A DNA stretch of 64,000 bases from Amphiduros pacificus (taxonomy: Eukaryota; Annelida; Polychaeta; Phyllodocida; Hesionidae), in assembly GCA_949316495.1 (NCBI GenBank), contig OX439003.1, forward strand, positions 26,139,656 to 26,203,655, given 5' to 3'. Under the pieces are notes generated by a model. That model was not told the DNA's origin, ran no database searches, and saw only the letters and a program-made list of their open reading frames with translations. A program made the position numbers and the translations under genes. Of the stretch, positions 52,561 through 64,000 are shown in pieces (within the stretch, counting starts at the first letter, position 1; each line of letters begins with the position of its first letter).

Positions 52561-54520
52561 CTGAAATTCAGTCATAAGCGATCATTTCATAAGCCAGGAA
52601 GTAAACTGGGTGTATTTTCCCGGGTAGTGACTATGAAAAGAACTGCCAAAAATCAGATATGGCAGAAATACCTCAAAATATCATGCCCACATGTGGAGCA
52701 CCATCCCAAATAACGTCAAATCTAATGCTAGATTTGGCAACTTTCAAGAATCTGTTACACAAATGGATGGGCCAGACTATAGTTTTAAATTGTGTTTATT
52801 TGTTTCATGTTCAAAATGTATTTAAAATATTGTATTAAGGATCAGCATCAAGAATATCATTAACGATGTATGATATTATGTTTGTATTTTATGAAATGTC
52901 ACAATATTAGTCTGTTTCATTTGAAAACATCCTTCTATAGGTATCCTTCTATAAATTTTGTCACAGAACACGGAAAGCTTCTCTTCAAATGTTCGACGGA
53001 AAATGAAATTACCTTTAACTTTATCTTTTTTACCCAAAATATTTTTTATACAACTGTGACTTTTCCTCATAAAGCGAAGAAATAGAGATGAGTTTTTCTC
53101 GTGTTTGTGCTATTATTGATGTCATCGTGGTTAGTTTGGTGAGCATTACCGGTAGTTATGCTTTGTGACTGATATGGGCCAGTACCTCAGCATGACTAGT
53201 CATCATTCTTTTCATTGAAGGAACACATAAAGTAAGCGATACAGATAAGGTAACACTTGGCATATAATGTCCAATTTGATGTCCCAAGAAATGTAGAAGG
53301 GGGATGCCACAATCCATTGGCTTATAATGTTACAGTTGGATTTACTTTCTGTTTTACTTCTTTTCACAACTCACCAGTAAATCCACTCATTCAATAAAAG
53401 AAATAAATCAAATTGCAGAATGTTTGTAAAACAGCCATAAAAATGTCAGCAAGAGTGACAAGGATGTGTTTATAGTTTTGTCATGATAAATATCTCTGTA
53501 TGATATGGCAAGCCCGGTATTGTAAACAACATGCGCCTGTTTCTTAGAACAGCAAATTCAAGCTCCATATCAACCAAGTAGCGAAAAACATGGGCATATT
53601 CTTTATAATGTAACCTTGTTTTATATGACCTTGACTTGCTCATAAAGTGGAATGGTTTAAAAAATTATTTATAAATTATGTCACAAAACAAAGTTCAAGG
53701 ACCAAAAACATGTCACGTAGGAATGCTATAACAATCCCTCTTGCTTATATATAAAAGCCCCCAGCATATACTAAATAGTTTACTAAATTAACAGACCCGT
53801 GATGAATTCAGTATAGGAAGGTGGAATATGAACAGGAATCCCCGAAGGTATGTCATTTCACGATACAAAGAATTACAGAAGTGGACAAAATGATGTGACA
53901 TTTTGAGAAAAAAATTCGATTAGTTTTGATAATTTTTTCTCTTTGTATTACACTAGTTGTGAGATCACCAATTTATCTTAATTAATAGGAATCGGAGTTA
54001 GAAAGATATGATTGTATCAAAGTATCAAAGTAATTTACATTTATAAAATGATGTTTATCATAAAGTAATAACTGTGATAGGTGGACTGTTTATGAGAATG
54101 AAAGTTACATCAGCATATAAACAAAGAGAAGGGGGTGTATAGTATGGGACATGCCAAATAATGGCTTGCTTGGGGAGAATATTGGCCAAATTACAAACAC
54201 TGAATAATGCGTCAATATCCTGTGGTTATTAGCGGGTGACTTTGGTATTCCAGAAGCCAATAGATCAAAATTAAATGAGCAAATTACCCCCTACAAGGTG
54301 GCCCTCACTTAAACGGCACTGTGATGCCTTTGTGAAGGTCTCCTTGACTCATATTAATGATCTAGTCTCTTTGTTGAAACATATATTATAAATACTTGAT
54401 CAAATGTGTATAAGATATGTGTCTGAATAAAATGATTTCCTAGTTCCTAGTTCCTAGTTCCTAGTTCCTAGATAATTATCATAAAAATTATAACCTGCAT
54501 TGTTGGCCCTCCTCTCTGAC
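52561..54520. other. Intergenic, no gene recognised
   Basis: AT-rich sequence. A run of a 7-bp unit (CTAGTTC, about five copies) lies at about 54438-54470. No coding exon can be supported. Confidence 0.5.
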
Positions 54521-54526
54521 CATAGG

Positions 54527-54558
54527 TACCTTGGAGTAATTATAATTACTCCAAGGTA
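54527..54558. repeat. 32-bp perfect palindrome
   Basis: TACCTTGGAGTAATTA and its exact complement meet at 54542/54543. The inner core CTTGGAGTAATTA recurs in palindromic form at 58785-58804 and 59551-59570. Confidence 0.95.
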
Positions 54559-54730
54559 ATACCAACAAAGAACACTTAGTGTGGTTTGTATAATCACAAA
54601 TCAAACAAGCAAAGGGGTTATGAAGCTAGAAAAACCATGAGAGTTGGTGAAATGGGTAAACCACAATGAGCTAACTTAAATAATGCCACCAAAGCAATTA
54701 TTCCTTAACCCTTAACTTAATTATTTTTTT

Positions 54731-54830
<100 letters not shown>

Positions 54831-54834
54831 GAGA

Positions 54835-54862
<28 letters not shown>

Positions 54863-54865
<3 letters not shown>

Positions 54866-56860
54866 TTATGTGTGTGTAAATGTGTGTTACATTACATCGT
54901 CTTTATTTTTGTTATTGAGATTCATTGATTGATCTTAAAGTCAAACATCAGAAATCGCAAGGGTATTCTAGCAAGGCGCAATGTACACATTTCACACGCA
55001 AAAAGAAATCGCTCTTCACCTTGACGACGTTAGAATGTAGTCAAGGTAGGAGAATCACGTGGGGTAAGATCTGATCACAAGTTTGATTTGTGCTTCACTT
55101 AGAGCCTCATAAGAGAGGCTTATATTCAGTTATAGAAACCAGCGAACTGTCATTTATATCTGTTTTAAATTTATATATCGAAGGCAATCATTTTTTTGAG
55201 TTGGGCTTTATATCTCTGATCATGATGTTAAGATATACTATATCCTACATGTCACATGGCATTTCATGGGTTATGTTTTTCAGAGTGTCCTCATGGTTAT
55301 GGAAAATTATATGAAAACACATCATGGAGAATTTTCCTTTGATGTTTATTATGTGGCACCAAGGCACAAATATAGATTACAACCATTTCATATAACTATA
55401 AAACACATATATTGAGCTTATCAAGGAATATACAGAACATGAAAATGAGATGTGAATTTCTATCATAATGTGACACTACCACCTGCAATCGTCTAAATTA
55501 AAATATCCACCATTTTAAGGCATTGCCATTCCTCATTAAATATGCATGATGCATATATAGAGTTTCGATCAATTGATCACAGCAATACAGCGTTCAGCCA
55601 GACTGGTTTTATGGTTCATGACCATCAGCTGTCACATATGTTCCATGATGTTATAACATAACCAGACTTATCACTCAACAAAAGCTTATCACAACTTGGA
55701 ACATGCATTTCATCTCATACCTTTAAATACAGGTTACACATTAATAAGTTTCAGATAAATCTGAATGTTGGGGATATATATTTCAATGTGGAATTTGATA
55801 GATATGGTTAAGCGGGTGCACACATTGCCCAGTCAGCTATGGATGTGTTGATACAGACAGCCTTATTTATAGCCACCTCCGAGGCTCTATATGGAATACA
55901 TGATTACCCAATCACACTCACAGTGGTTTGGGCAACAGCGAAGATGCATTTGACAAGTTACAGTTTGACAGGAGGCAATCTTATGAAATATTCCTTGGCC
56001 TAAATGGGATTTAGTATAATGAGAGATCAACGATAGAGAGCTTATATTCTAAATACTGAATTACCTGGTATCAGGTTTGTATGGACATTATAGCACCTTT
56101 CATTTCAGACACATCCAGTTTATTTTTGTCAATATAATTCACAGCCATTTTAAATTTAAGTGTATGCGCCGGGTCGGCAACTTACCTCTATTTGACCTGA
56201 GAGCATTATTGCTCTCAGGTTTGACATACAATATATGAACTTTAATGTTTCAAAACCAGAAACACTCCTCAGACCACATTTGAATACATCAATGTTAATA
56301 TTTGTAATCATTGACGTGCACATTTGTCACAGCTTGATATTAGTGACAAACATTTCAAAGACAATCATGTCTGGAAGACCTAAATAGCAGCATTCATTAA
56401 GATTGTGAAGCATTAATAAGATTGTCACAGACATGAAAGTTGATATTTGTCTTGATTAGACACTCGTTTTGATATGTAACCACCTCAGGGGTCCCAGTAA
56501 GCAAGTAGAGTGGGAGAAAATTGTTTGTGTTGCCATTGGCCCGCCATCAAGTGTTAGCTTGGTGGGAAGCATGCTTGGTACACACAGACAATATCAACAA
56601 AGAAACGTGCAGATGATGTACTCCCAAGTCATGACATGGTGTGCATGTACTATATATAGAAAAAAAACACGATATTTACCATGGCGTATATCATGTCTTT
56701 ATTATGCTCTAATTGGGTAATTTCCAGAAAATTGAATATATATATGTTTCAAACCTGTGGAATAATCCCAGGGGAACAATATCCCAATGAACATAGAAAA
56801 GTGGAATTATTGACTGTTGCCTTCCCCTATGAACTTTTTTTATGCTGTGAGGGTCCATAC
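54863..56860. other. Intergenic, no gene recognised
   Basis: Short open frames only (for example 55090-55314). None resembles a known protein. No clear repeat family was identified. Confidence 0.45.
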
Positions 56861-56877
56861 TTGCACCTCAGTCAATA

Positions 56878-57516
56878 TATTTTTTTTATCATTAATATTT
56901 TTATTGTCATTTTTACATGATCTTAACAGTAACAACACATAACTTATACAGGAACAGTAACAGACACCACATAGTTCATTGTCTTGTGAAGTTCCCAATA
57001 ACTGCATTGGTACATATACAAAGTACATAAAATAATATTATCCGATGCTTTCCATAATTGCCCCCAACTGTTTTCAAAACTGTTTAGTGAGTTGTTTTGT
57101 GTACAAATAAATTTCTCTATATTTAATCTATATTTTACAATGTGTAGAAAATTATAAAAACATATATAGTTCTTTTTACATTTTTGCAAGTAGATATATT
57201 GTTTTGCCAATGATATAATATAGTTTACATTCTTAAAGTATTCCAGATCATAAAAGAAGCCAAACAGAATATGTTTTTCTGTTATTTGAATAGTTTGTGA
57301 ACTGGTTCTGTTCCACCAAAGTTCTAATGAGTTCCAAAATTGTTTAACTTGTGTACAATAATACAAAAAATGGGCAATATCGTCTGTTACATTACACATT
57401 GGGCACACATCTGAATCCACAACGGATAATGTATATAGCCATTTATTACATGGCAAAATTCTATTTATAATTCTGTATTGTAATGACTGAAGTTGTGTTT
57501 CCCTTGCACATGTATA
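56878..57516 (-). mobile_element. 5'-truncated LINE (reverse-transcriptase C-terminus) with 17-bp TSD
   Basis: The minus-strand frame encodes YTCARETQLQSLQYRI, then NRILPCNKWLYTL, then a zinc-knuckle-like VCPMCNVTDDIAHFLYYC and FWNSLELWW, which is the zf-RVT tail of L1/Tx1-type elements. The frame stays open to a stop near 56944. The 3' UTR is ~60 nt with AATAAA and a poly(A) tract. TTGCACCTCAGTCAATA flanks the insertion at 56861-56877 and 57517-57533. The open frame runs on upstream through the duplication into host flank, so its first residues are not LINE. The exact duplication suggests a fairly recent insertion. Confidence 0.88.
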
Positions 57517-57533
57517 TTGCACCTCAGTCAATA

Positions 57534-58103
57534 GGGATTGCTGATATTTTGACATAGATTTACATTCTAACTACTTGCAAATCTCACACACTACCATCCA
57601 TGACAGCACAGTAATACTTTAAAAATATTCATTCCAGGAATATGACACACAATAGCGTCACGAGAAGATGGATAAAAACGAGAATTCTTGATGATTTTAT
57701 AAATACTTGACTCGGATCTGTCTATCTTGGTAGGCAGATATCCATGATTTGGATGACATGATAGATGTTTTGATTATTTTCCAACCATGTGCTAATATGG
57801 ATGATTAGGCAGAAACAAAAGAAGAATATTATGTTATACATTTGTATTGCATATGTCAATAATCAATAAATGATAGCGATCAAATATTTATTGTTGCACA
57901 AATATGATCGACATTTTGTGGGCAGGTATGCGGCCCATTCCAGTTTGGGCAGCTTATTATGCAAAAAAAATACAAGAAAATATAGTTTATAAAATATAGA
58001 ATCTGTATATGTGGACACAAACAAGCAGTAAAATGCAGAGACCCTAATTTGACCAATTCTTTATTTGGCTATATTTCCAGACTGGATGTAGAGAGTGTGA
58101 AGC
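57534..58103. other. 5' flank of the RING-H2 gene
   Basis: Expected to contain the promoter and 5' UTR of the gene starting at 58104. No TATA box or initiator can be picked with confidence. Confidence 0.35.
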
Positions 58104-61100
58104 ATGGCTGAATATGGAGGATTCCCCATGAGCATCATAGTGGTGGGTAAGTAAGCACACTAAATGTTTATTTTGGCAAATTGCCTATGTCTTCTACCTT
58201 ATGTTATATGTTTGTAAATAAAAACATTGCTGTGTTATGTTATGGCATTGGTAAACGCAATGCACAGAAAGAAAGAATGCAATTCATACAAACATCTTAT
58301 AAAAGGTATCAAATATACACATCAATTTGAGATGTTGGTTTTCTCACTAATAATAATGGATACAAAAGACTCTTTGAATATGTTAATCAGACCATAGAAA
58401 AAGGTAAAGATACATCAGAATTACAAATTTGCAACCAAGCCCCAAGAACTTGATCAGCGAGAAGATCAGCGAATGTATTTGTGAAACACTTAGAAGATAT
58501 TTTTTTTAGATAACAAAGCAATGCACTAAGAAATCGTACCTCCATCTGGGTATTTCATAAAGCTGCAAATATGTCTTTGATATTTTAATGTACATTTTTT
58601 TGCTAAAGAGAATAATCTTATTACATCTATCTGTTATAAAAGATGTAATATGATAAAATAATATGCCTACTACAGATTTCTTATTTTATTACGCCAAGTG
58701 GCACAGGTAGAATGCACTGTATATGCAGTATAAAAAGCGCCTCAAAGACCCAGCTCAATTGTCATTTCATCAAGAATGTCATATCTTGGAATAATTACTC
58801 CAAGGTCATATCATATCAAAGGATCCATAGAAATGAATGAATCATTTATCATGTCGGATTTCTTTTATTAATCAATCCGAGATCCGTGTATTTAATCAAC
58901 TTGAATGCGATATTCCATGTAATTAAATCATGGGAGATTCTTTGTATTGATCAATGGGATATTCCATGTATGGATCAGTGGGGGATTCCATGTATGGATC
59001 AGTGGGAGATTCCATGTATTGATCAGTGGGAGATTCCATGTATTAATCAGTGGGGGATTCCATGTATTGAAAAGTGGGTGATTCCATGTATTTAATCAAT
59101 GGGAGATTCCATGTATTGATCAATAAAAGATTCCATGTATTGATCAATGGGAGATTCCATGTATTGATCAGTGGGGGATTCCATGTATTGATCAATGGGA
59201 GATTCCATGTATTGATCAATGGGAGATTCCATGTATTAATCAATGGGAGATTCTATGTATTAATCAATGGGAGATCCATGCATTTAAGCAATGGGAGACT
59301 GGTGTTTATTCAATGATGTGGGTGGATCAGACCACGCTAGACACAACCGAATCTTTACACACAAAGACATGAGGATGAGGGCACACTTGATTATCATGCA
59401 AACTCATGCAAACAGTTTATATATTAGACCAAGTTATGATTAATTTAGTGGATTGATGACTCACAAGAGAGATTACAAATTGATTACCACGATGTCATGA
59501 ATAGAACTTAATATATGTTGGTTAGAAGCATGACTTTTACTTGATTATAGCTTGGAGTAATTACTCCAAGATTATAGCAATGGATCTGTGCATTTGTTGG
59601 CTATATAAGTGTAGGACGGGAGGTGGTGGGTTGGACTACAACTCCCGGCAGTGTTACATTTACACTGATTAGAAGGCTCAAACGTTGACCTGATATGAAA
59701 GGGTCGTAAAACACAATTTCAGAATGTTTTATTTACATGCTTATTTACCTCCAATTTCATGGGTACGACTTTATCAGCAAAGCCATAGCTAGTTGACAAT
59801 TGTTATTTAAATCAGTTGATCCGGTAAATTGACATGCATAGGTTGTTAATGGCATAGTATTATTTATTTCAACCCACTGTATGCCTTCACAGAAGAGCTT
59901 TTACTTCAAAGTTTCAACTCCATAGCATCTTTTATTTTGATTAATATAGTGAATCATATACCAGAAAGAATTAAGATTGATACTGAACACCATACATAAA
60001 TCACAGCTAAAATGCACATGCAAGTCATATTAACGCAGATAGATGTCTTCATCTACCCTCCATATCATATCAGTCCCTGTCACCAAAAGTATAAAGGTGC
60101 GCACAGAATCAACTACAAGTCATCAGTGTTCTCGCTGTGAACTGATTGATGAAAAAATATAAATAGATTTGTTTGTATCGGCAGTTGTACTGATTGGTCA
60201 GTTTATGTGCCAGACACCTGATTACAGTTTATGACCTGATGTTGATCAATTCTGATTTGATGATATTTTTGTGCGCAAGGTAAGTATTTGTAACTTGGGG
60301 AATCCCAAATTAAGAATGGTTCCAAATATAGGACAATGACTGCAGAGGTAGTAATTAGCTACTACCTATGGAATGCAGAATAGTTGTCAATATAAAGGTA
60401 AACAAAAAAGGAAACTCGTTATGTTGATTTTGTAATTGATAAAATGTGCATTTCTCAGTATTAGGATACAATTCAACAGTTCCAAATGTTTTATCATGAA
60501 ACCTGTGTCTCATAGGACTGCTAATATGCATTTAGATTCACTCATGGCAAGATTTCTCACTCGACATTTTGCCTGGATCCACATATCCATACAAACAAGG
60601 AATGTGCTTAACCCAGATATCATGACAATGCATCAGTCTTATATACATACCTGTATAACAACCCTCATCCTGGTATAGAGTCCATCAGATCAGCAAATTA
60701 TCATTCCAAAACAATAATATTCATGATTTTCAAGATGTGGTGTTATCCACATTTGATCATGTCAGCCATTTAGGAAATCAACAAGTCATATGTCACCTGT
60801 ATGTGAAATAGTTTGGTATATTTCTAATTCTGCCTCATTTAATTAGTAGTGGTATGAACTTCCAAGGGTTTTTTTGTCAGCATTGTGGCATGTGGGTCAT
60901 GCATTTATAACATGAAATGTGTTCATTGATTCAGATTATTTTGCTGGCTTGTATCCATGAACAACAATAAATGTTATCCTTTAAAAGATTATATAAAAGT
61001 GTTATCCCCATTCTAAATAGTTATGACCTATTTCAGAATTTAAACTTGCAAACTGTGTATATAAATACTACACTAATCCATCAGGTGGCAGTCGGGTCAT

Positions 61101-63602
61101 GCGAGTTCATGTAAATAACTCACATATACCTCTATAGCAGTACTTCTCTATCATATCAGTACCTGTGTATTGCAGAGTAACTCACATATAGACCCAACCA
61201 CAACTTATTTCACTGATTACATCTCAGTTATGAAAAAAAAGAAAAAGAATTTGAATACTATTACATTAGATTAAACTGATATTAGGTATTTTGTGACAAA
61301 TATGGAAATTGACCTTTCAAGATGAACTCAGGTACTGACAGGATATTCTGCATGAATAAATGTTTGTAACAACACGATTCAAGAGGCTGGAGAATGAAAT
61401 TAGCCAAAGACCCCACTATGATCCTCTCACTGACTTATCAGTATGCAAATGAGTAATGAGGTATATAATGAAAATTGTGCTTATGACCTCACTCGAGTGT
61501 TCCCTAGCTCACTATGTTATGAAGGGCAAAGCTTAATGTGGTGATGTCACTGTACTCTAAGTTTAATACAAAAACAAAACATGACGTCTTCATTCCAAAT
61601 CTTTTTGTTCATGTCTATAAAGTTGATTGCCCTAAAGAATCCATACCCAATAAAGTTAAACATTTAAAGGTTTATAATATTCCCAAAAAATCAAATAACT
61701 CACTCATAGTTTTTGCCTCGGAAATATAGAAAATAATCGTCATCATATGAGATTTGTCAATCTTTTTGGTTCTGACAAAGAATCTTAGAGAAAAATAAAC
61801 TATTGTTCATTTTAGTCAAATTATAGAAATCTGTAACGTTCTATGGAAAATCAAAAATAACATATTATATTCATGGTTTGAACTTATAAATATTCAAAGA
61901 AATAGGAAAATAGGGGCCATCATCGTAGATTTCTCAGAAGATGACCTACAATCTTAACAGTAAATGTAACAGAAAAAAGACTGTCCTAAATAAATAAAAA
62001 TCCATAGCATTCTTAAATTTTCAAATATATCTTCACAATATGTTGTGCAGTGATATAAACCCCAAAAACGTGAGGCTACCCAACGTTATCAAATGCCATG
62101 CCATTGACCATGGAAAGTTTTCAAAATGTTTCAAAATGCTCACAAATTAACGGTACGCTCAATGGTTAATAAATGTATAGATTTGTAGTGTATAATTCTG
62201 AAGGTTCACCTGTGAAAAATCTAAGATGGTGGCCCATATCTATTTTTCTAGATAATGGAAGCACATACTTCTGACTAGTTGTTTATTTGATTAAAGATTT
62301 TTAATGGATTTTAATTTGCCCACTGGGGGCATGACTGTCGATAGGGCATTCAAACTGACCCTTGTAGCGTCTGGGTTGCGTATTAAAAATGTGTTTATGT
62401 TTGTAACTTCAGGTTTTTTTGTGACATCCCTAGCCTACCTGATCTGCTTCTGTTGCTGTATTGTGCAGTTTTTGTGAGTATTAATGATATACCAATATAT
62501 TACTTTTTATTATCACTGTACAACCAAAGACCAGAGTAAGACTATTGGTAAGATTATAAGATTTATTCACATAAAATAATATCCTTAATGAAATATACTG
62601 CACACAAAATAAAAGGTATGCTTTCAAAATTAATTGTTGACATTCATTGGCAACTTGTGTTTTGATATTATCTAATAATATGATTTGTAATATTGTACAT
62701 TATTGATGTCCAGCATACGCCGTGGGAGGGAATTATCTGTGGCAAACCAGACACAGCCTACCACGGGGATAGATGGTATTAAAATTGGGCAGAAAAATGA
62801 CACACTCAAGGAAAGTTTCGTCAGAAAATTCAGGAACAGCCTTAGACGATTTAGGAAAAATGTGTAAGATTTCTCTTTATGTTTCTTCGCTATAGAATAT
62901 ATGAGAAACATTATGAACACGTTATAAAATGTGGTACATATTTTAAAATCAATTATTGAATATATTGTATTTTGCCGATATTTCTCCAATTCATTAGATA
63001 TTATTTTAAATTATAATTCTAAATTGGTTTTTTTCAGAGGTGTCACATCATTGCCGTCAGAATTAGATACACGGGATTTTTGCCCAATTTGCTTTGATGA
63101 GTACAAAGGGGATCCAGCAGAGATTCTTATTGGCATTATGAAAAGATGTGAGCACTATTTTCACTTTGACTGCATTTGGACCTGGTTGGAAACTAGAGGG
63201 AATTGTCCCCTTTGTAGAAAAGGAGTGAGTCTGACAGAGGAGGATGTCAAGGCTGTAGCCCTCAGACATATACTTGACCAGCATTTACACAGAAACGATG
63301 ATGGTCTCGACCATAGAGCGAATAACAACAAAACAGAACCAAACGATATCACAGATATACACATACACGAGAATCTTGAATTAAAAGAAGAAGCCATTTT
63401 GGAGGAGGGACAAGATAATTTAGGCTACTGCAATGATGAACATGAAGTATCATATAATGAGCATGTTTTGGAGGAGGAAGGGTCCATTCCAATGTCGGTG
63501 TCTGTGCCTGTAGATATACACAGAGAAGATGCATCCTCAACTCACCAGCAGGCCAATCAAAATCAAGAGTTACCGTCGTCTGCGGAGATGACGTTTGTTT
63601 GA
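58104..63602 (+). CDS. Single-pass membrane RING-H2 protein, probable E3 ubiquitin ligase
   Basis: Four exons, 58104-58146, 62413-62473, 62714-62863 and 63038-63602, with matching phases (1, 2, 2), give 272 aa. The ATG has A at -3 and G at +4. Residues ~9-35 form one hydrophobic segment ending in a Cys cluster (CFCCC), then a basic cytosolic stretch (RKFRNSLRRFRKN, ~72-84). The RING-H2 is at ~100-144: C100-x2-C103, C122-x-H124-x2-H127-x2-C130, C141-x2-C144, with WTWLETRGN between. The remainder is acidic and low in complexity, ending MTFV, which fits a class I PDZ-binding tail. RING-H2 proteins of this build recruit E2 enzymes at membranes; the substrate and orthologue are unknown. A 4.3-kb intron 1 separates the extracellular/luminal start from the TM exon. 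Confidence 0.88.
58785..58804. repeat. 20-bp near-perfect palindrome
   Basis: CTTGGAATAATTACTCCAAG, one mismatch from the perfect form at 59551-59570. Lies in intron 1 of the RING-H2 gene. Confidence 0.85.
58920..59295 (+). repeat. 24-bp minisatellite, ~15 units
   Basis: Units of the type GGGAGATTCCATGTATTGAT plus CAAT recur from about 58920 to 59295 with small length changes. Because 24 is a multiple of three, frames on both strands stay open by chance (8-aa repeats); these are not considered genes. Confidence 0.93.
59551..59570. repeat. 20-bp perfect palindrome flanked by direct ATTATAG
   Basis: CTTGGAGTAATTACTCCAAG with ATTATAG immediately on both sides, which looks like a target duplication around a tiny palindromic insert or a transposon footprint. 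Confidence 0.85.
59583..59725 (+). mobile_element. 5'-truncated copy of the tRNA-derived SINE
   Basis: Matches 46399-46545: GGATCTGTGC-TTTGTTGG, GGGAGGTGGTGGGTT, CCGGCAGTGTTAC and GGGTCGTAAAA. The A-box part is missing and the B box is mutated. Confidence 0.8.
60045..60390 (+). repeat. Interspersed repeat family B, copy in RING-H2 intron 1
   Basis: Carries CATATCATATCAGTCCCTG, GTGCGCACAGAATC, AATATAAATAGATTTGTTT and GACTGCAGAGGTAGTAATTA in the same order as 47007-47390. Confidence 0.75.
61128..61180 (+). repeat. Short family B remnant
   Basis: CTCTATCATATCAGTACCTG joined directly to TGTATTGCAGAG, i.e. the two ends of family B without its middle. Confidence 0.5.
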
Positions 63603-63681
63603 CTCCATGAAGATAATGTAACGATTACCTTGCCAGCTGGAATTGCCTTAGATAACCTGGAAAAACTTGAAATGTCTTCAG

Positions 63682-63687
63682 AATAAA
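63682..63687 (+). terminator. Candidate poly(A) signal of the RING-H2 gene
   Basis: AATAAA 80 nt past the stop codon, followed by TG-rich sequence. It is the first such hexamer downstream. Confidence 0.5.
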
Positions 63688-63699
63688 TGTATTGACAAT

Positions 63700-64000
63700 G
63701 GGTACTTGAATATCCATAAAAAGCCAATGACTGTTGCCGAAATCCAGTTTTATGGAGTTTCTGAATAACTGTATTTCCACTGTAATTCAAAAAGATGAAA
63801 AGACACAGGTGCTTAATATATTTTACTAATAGAATTCCGGGGATAGGGCTTACAGCAACAAGATGCAAGCGTCCAATGTACATTTATGCCCTGGTCATGT
63901 ACACATTGGCCATATTTCTCTATGAACCAAGAATAACTAACAATGTGCCCAAAAGTCATTTGAGACGTTTTTTGTTCTCTACACAATTTCACCACAGCGT
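63700..64000. other. 3' flank, nothing recognised
   Basis: No coding or repeat feature could be supported in the last 300 bp. Confidence 0.4.

Noticed and set aside
55090-55314. 74-aa hydrophobic frame
   Set aside because: No recognisable family, splice context or regulatory signal; AT-rich composition alone explains it.
57517-57555. N-terminal residues of the LINE frame (MSKYQQSLLTEVQ)
   Set aside because: They are encoded by the target-site duplication and host flank, not by the element.
58728-58738. TATAAAAAG resembling a TATA box
   Set aside because: It lies in intron 1 of the RING-H2 gene and no downstream exon with a suitable start codon precedes the TM exon, so an alternative promoter is unsupported.
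58886-59316. Frames with 8-aa repeats (MDQWGIPC, LINTWNLP) on both strands
   Set aside because: They follow from the 24-bp minisatellite length being a multiple of three; there is no start context or splice link.

Overview
The window is AT-rich animal DNA with spliced genes (GT-AG introns of about 0.1-4.6 kb), LINE, SINE and MITE-like repeats and many tandem arrays. Base composition and repeat content suggest a marine invertebrate, perhaps a lophotrochozoan such as a mollusc, but amphioxus or another deuterostome cannot be excluded. No bacterial, CRISPR or viral feature was recognised.

Layout. (1) 230-10886, minus strand: MFSD1, a lysosomal major-facilitator transporter. Twelve coding exons are visible and the last few codons lie beyond the left edge. 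(2) 10887-13053: short intergenic spacer. (3) 13054-36667, minus strand: VWA8, a mitochondrial AAA+/von Willebrand A protein. All 45 coding exons could be traced; they join without a frame break into 5718 nt (1905 aa), which is the length I recall for human VWA8. (4) 36668-58103: about 21 kb with no gene I can recognise, filled with tandem arrays (a 121-bp duplication, a degenerate array carrying perfect IR1 nuclear-receptor motifs, a 190-bp satellite, TA and GA microsatellites), several MITE-like families, a tRNA-derived SINE with target-site duplication and a 5'-truncated LINE with target-site duplication. (5) 58104-63602, plus strand: a four-exon gene for a 272-aa single-pass membrane RING-H2 protein. 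(6) 63603-64000: its 3' flank.

The strongest signal is inside VWA8. Three introns carry tandem repeats that begin at, or span, the exon/intron 5' splice site. Intron 18 is almost wholly a 55-bp minisatellite in which 25 units upstream of the real junction each repeat part of the exon tail plus the same GTAAGTAG donor. Intron 10 begins with about 12 units of about 75 bp, each repeating the exon tail plus a donor; the four nearest units are open, in frame and encode 25-aa copies of the exon's C-terminal segment, so donor choice could add 25, 50, 75 or 100 aa. Intron 25 starts with a 52-bp duplication whose first copy begins at the donor. This resembles the 'mirage' intronic minisatellites that I remember being described for amphioxus Adh; the literature match needs checking.

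The three genes have no evident functional link. MFSD1 and VWA8 lie head-to-tail on the minus strand about 2.2 kb apart; the RING-H2 gene is on the opposite strand beyond the repeat-rich gap.
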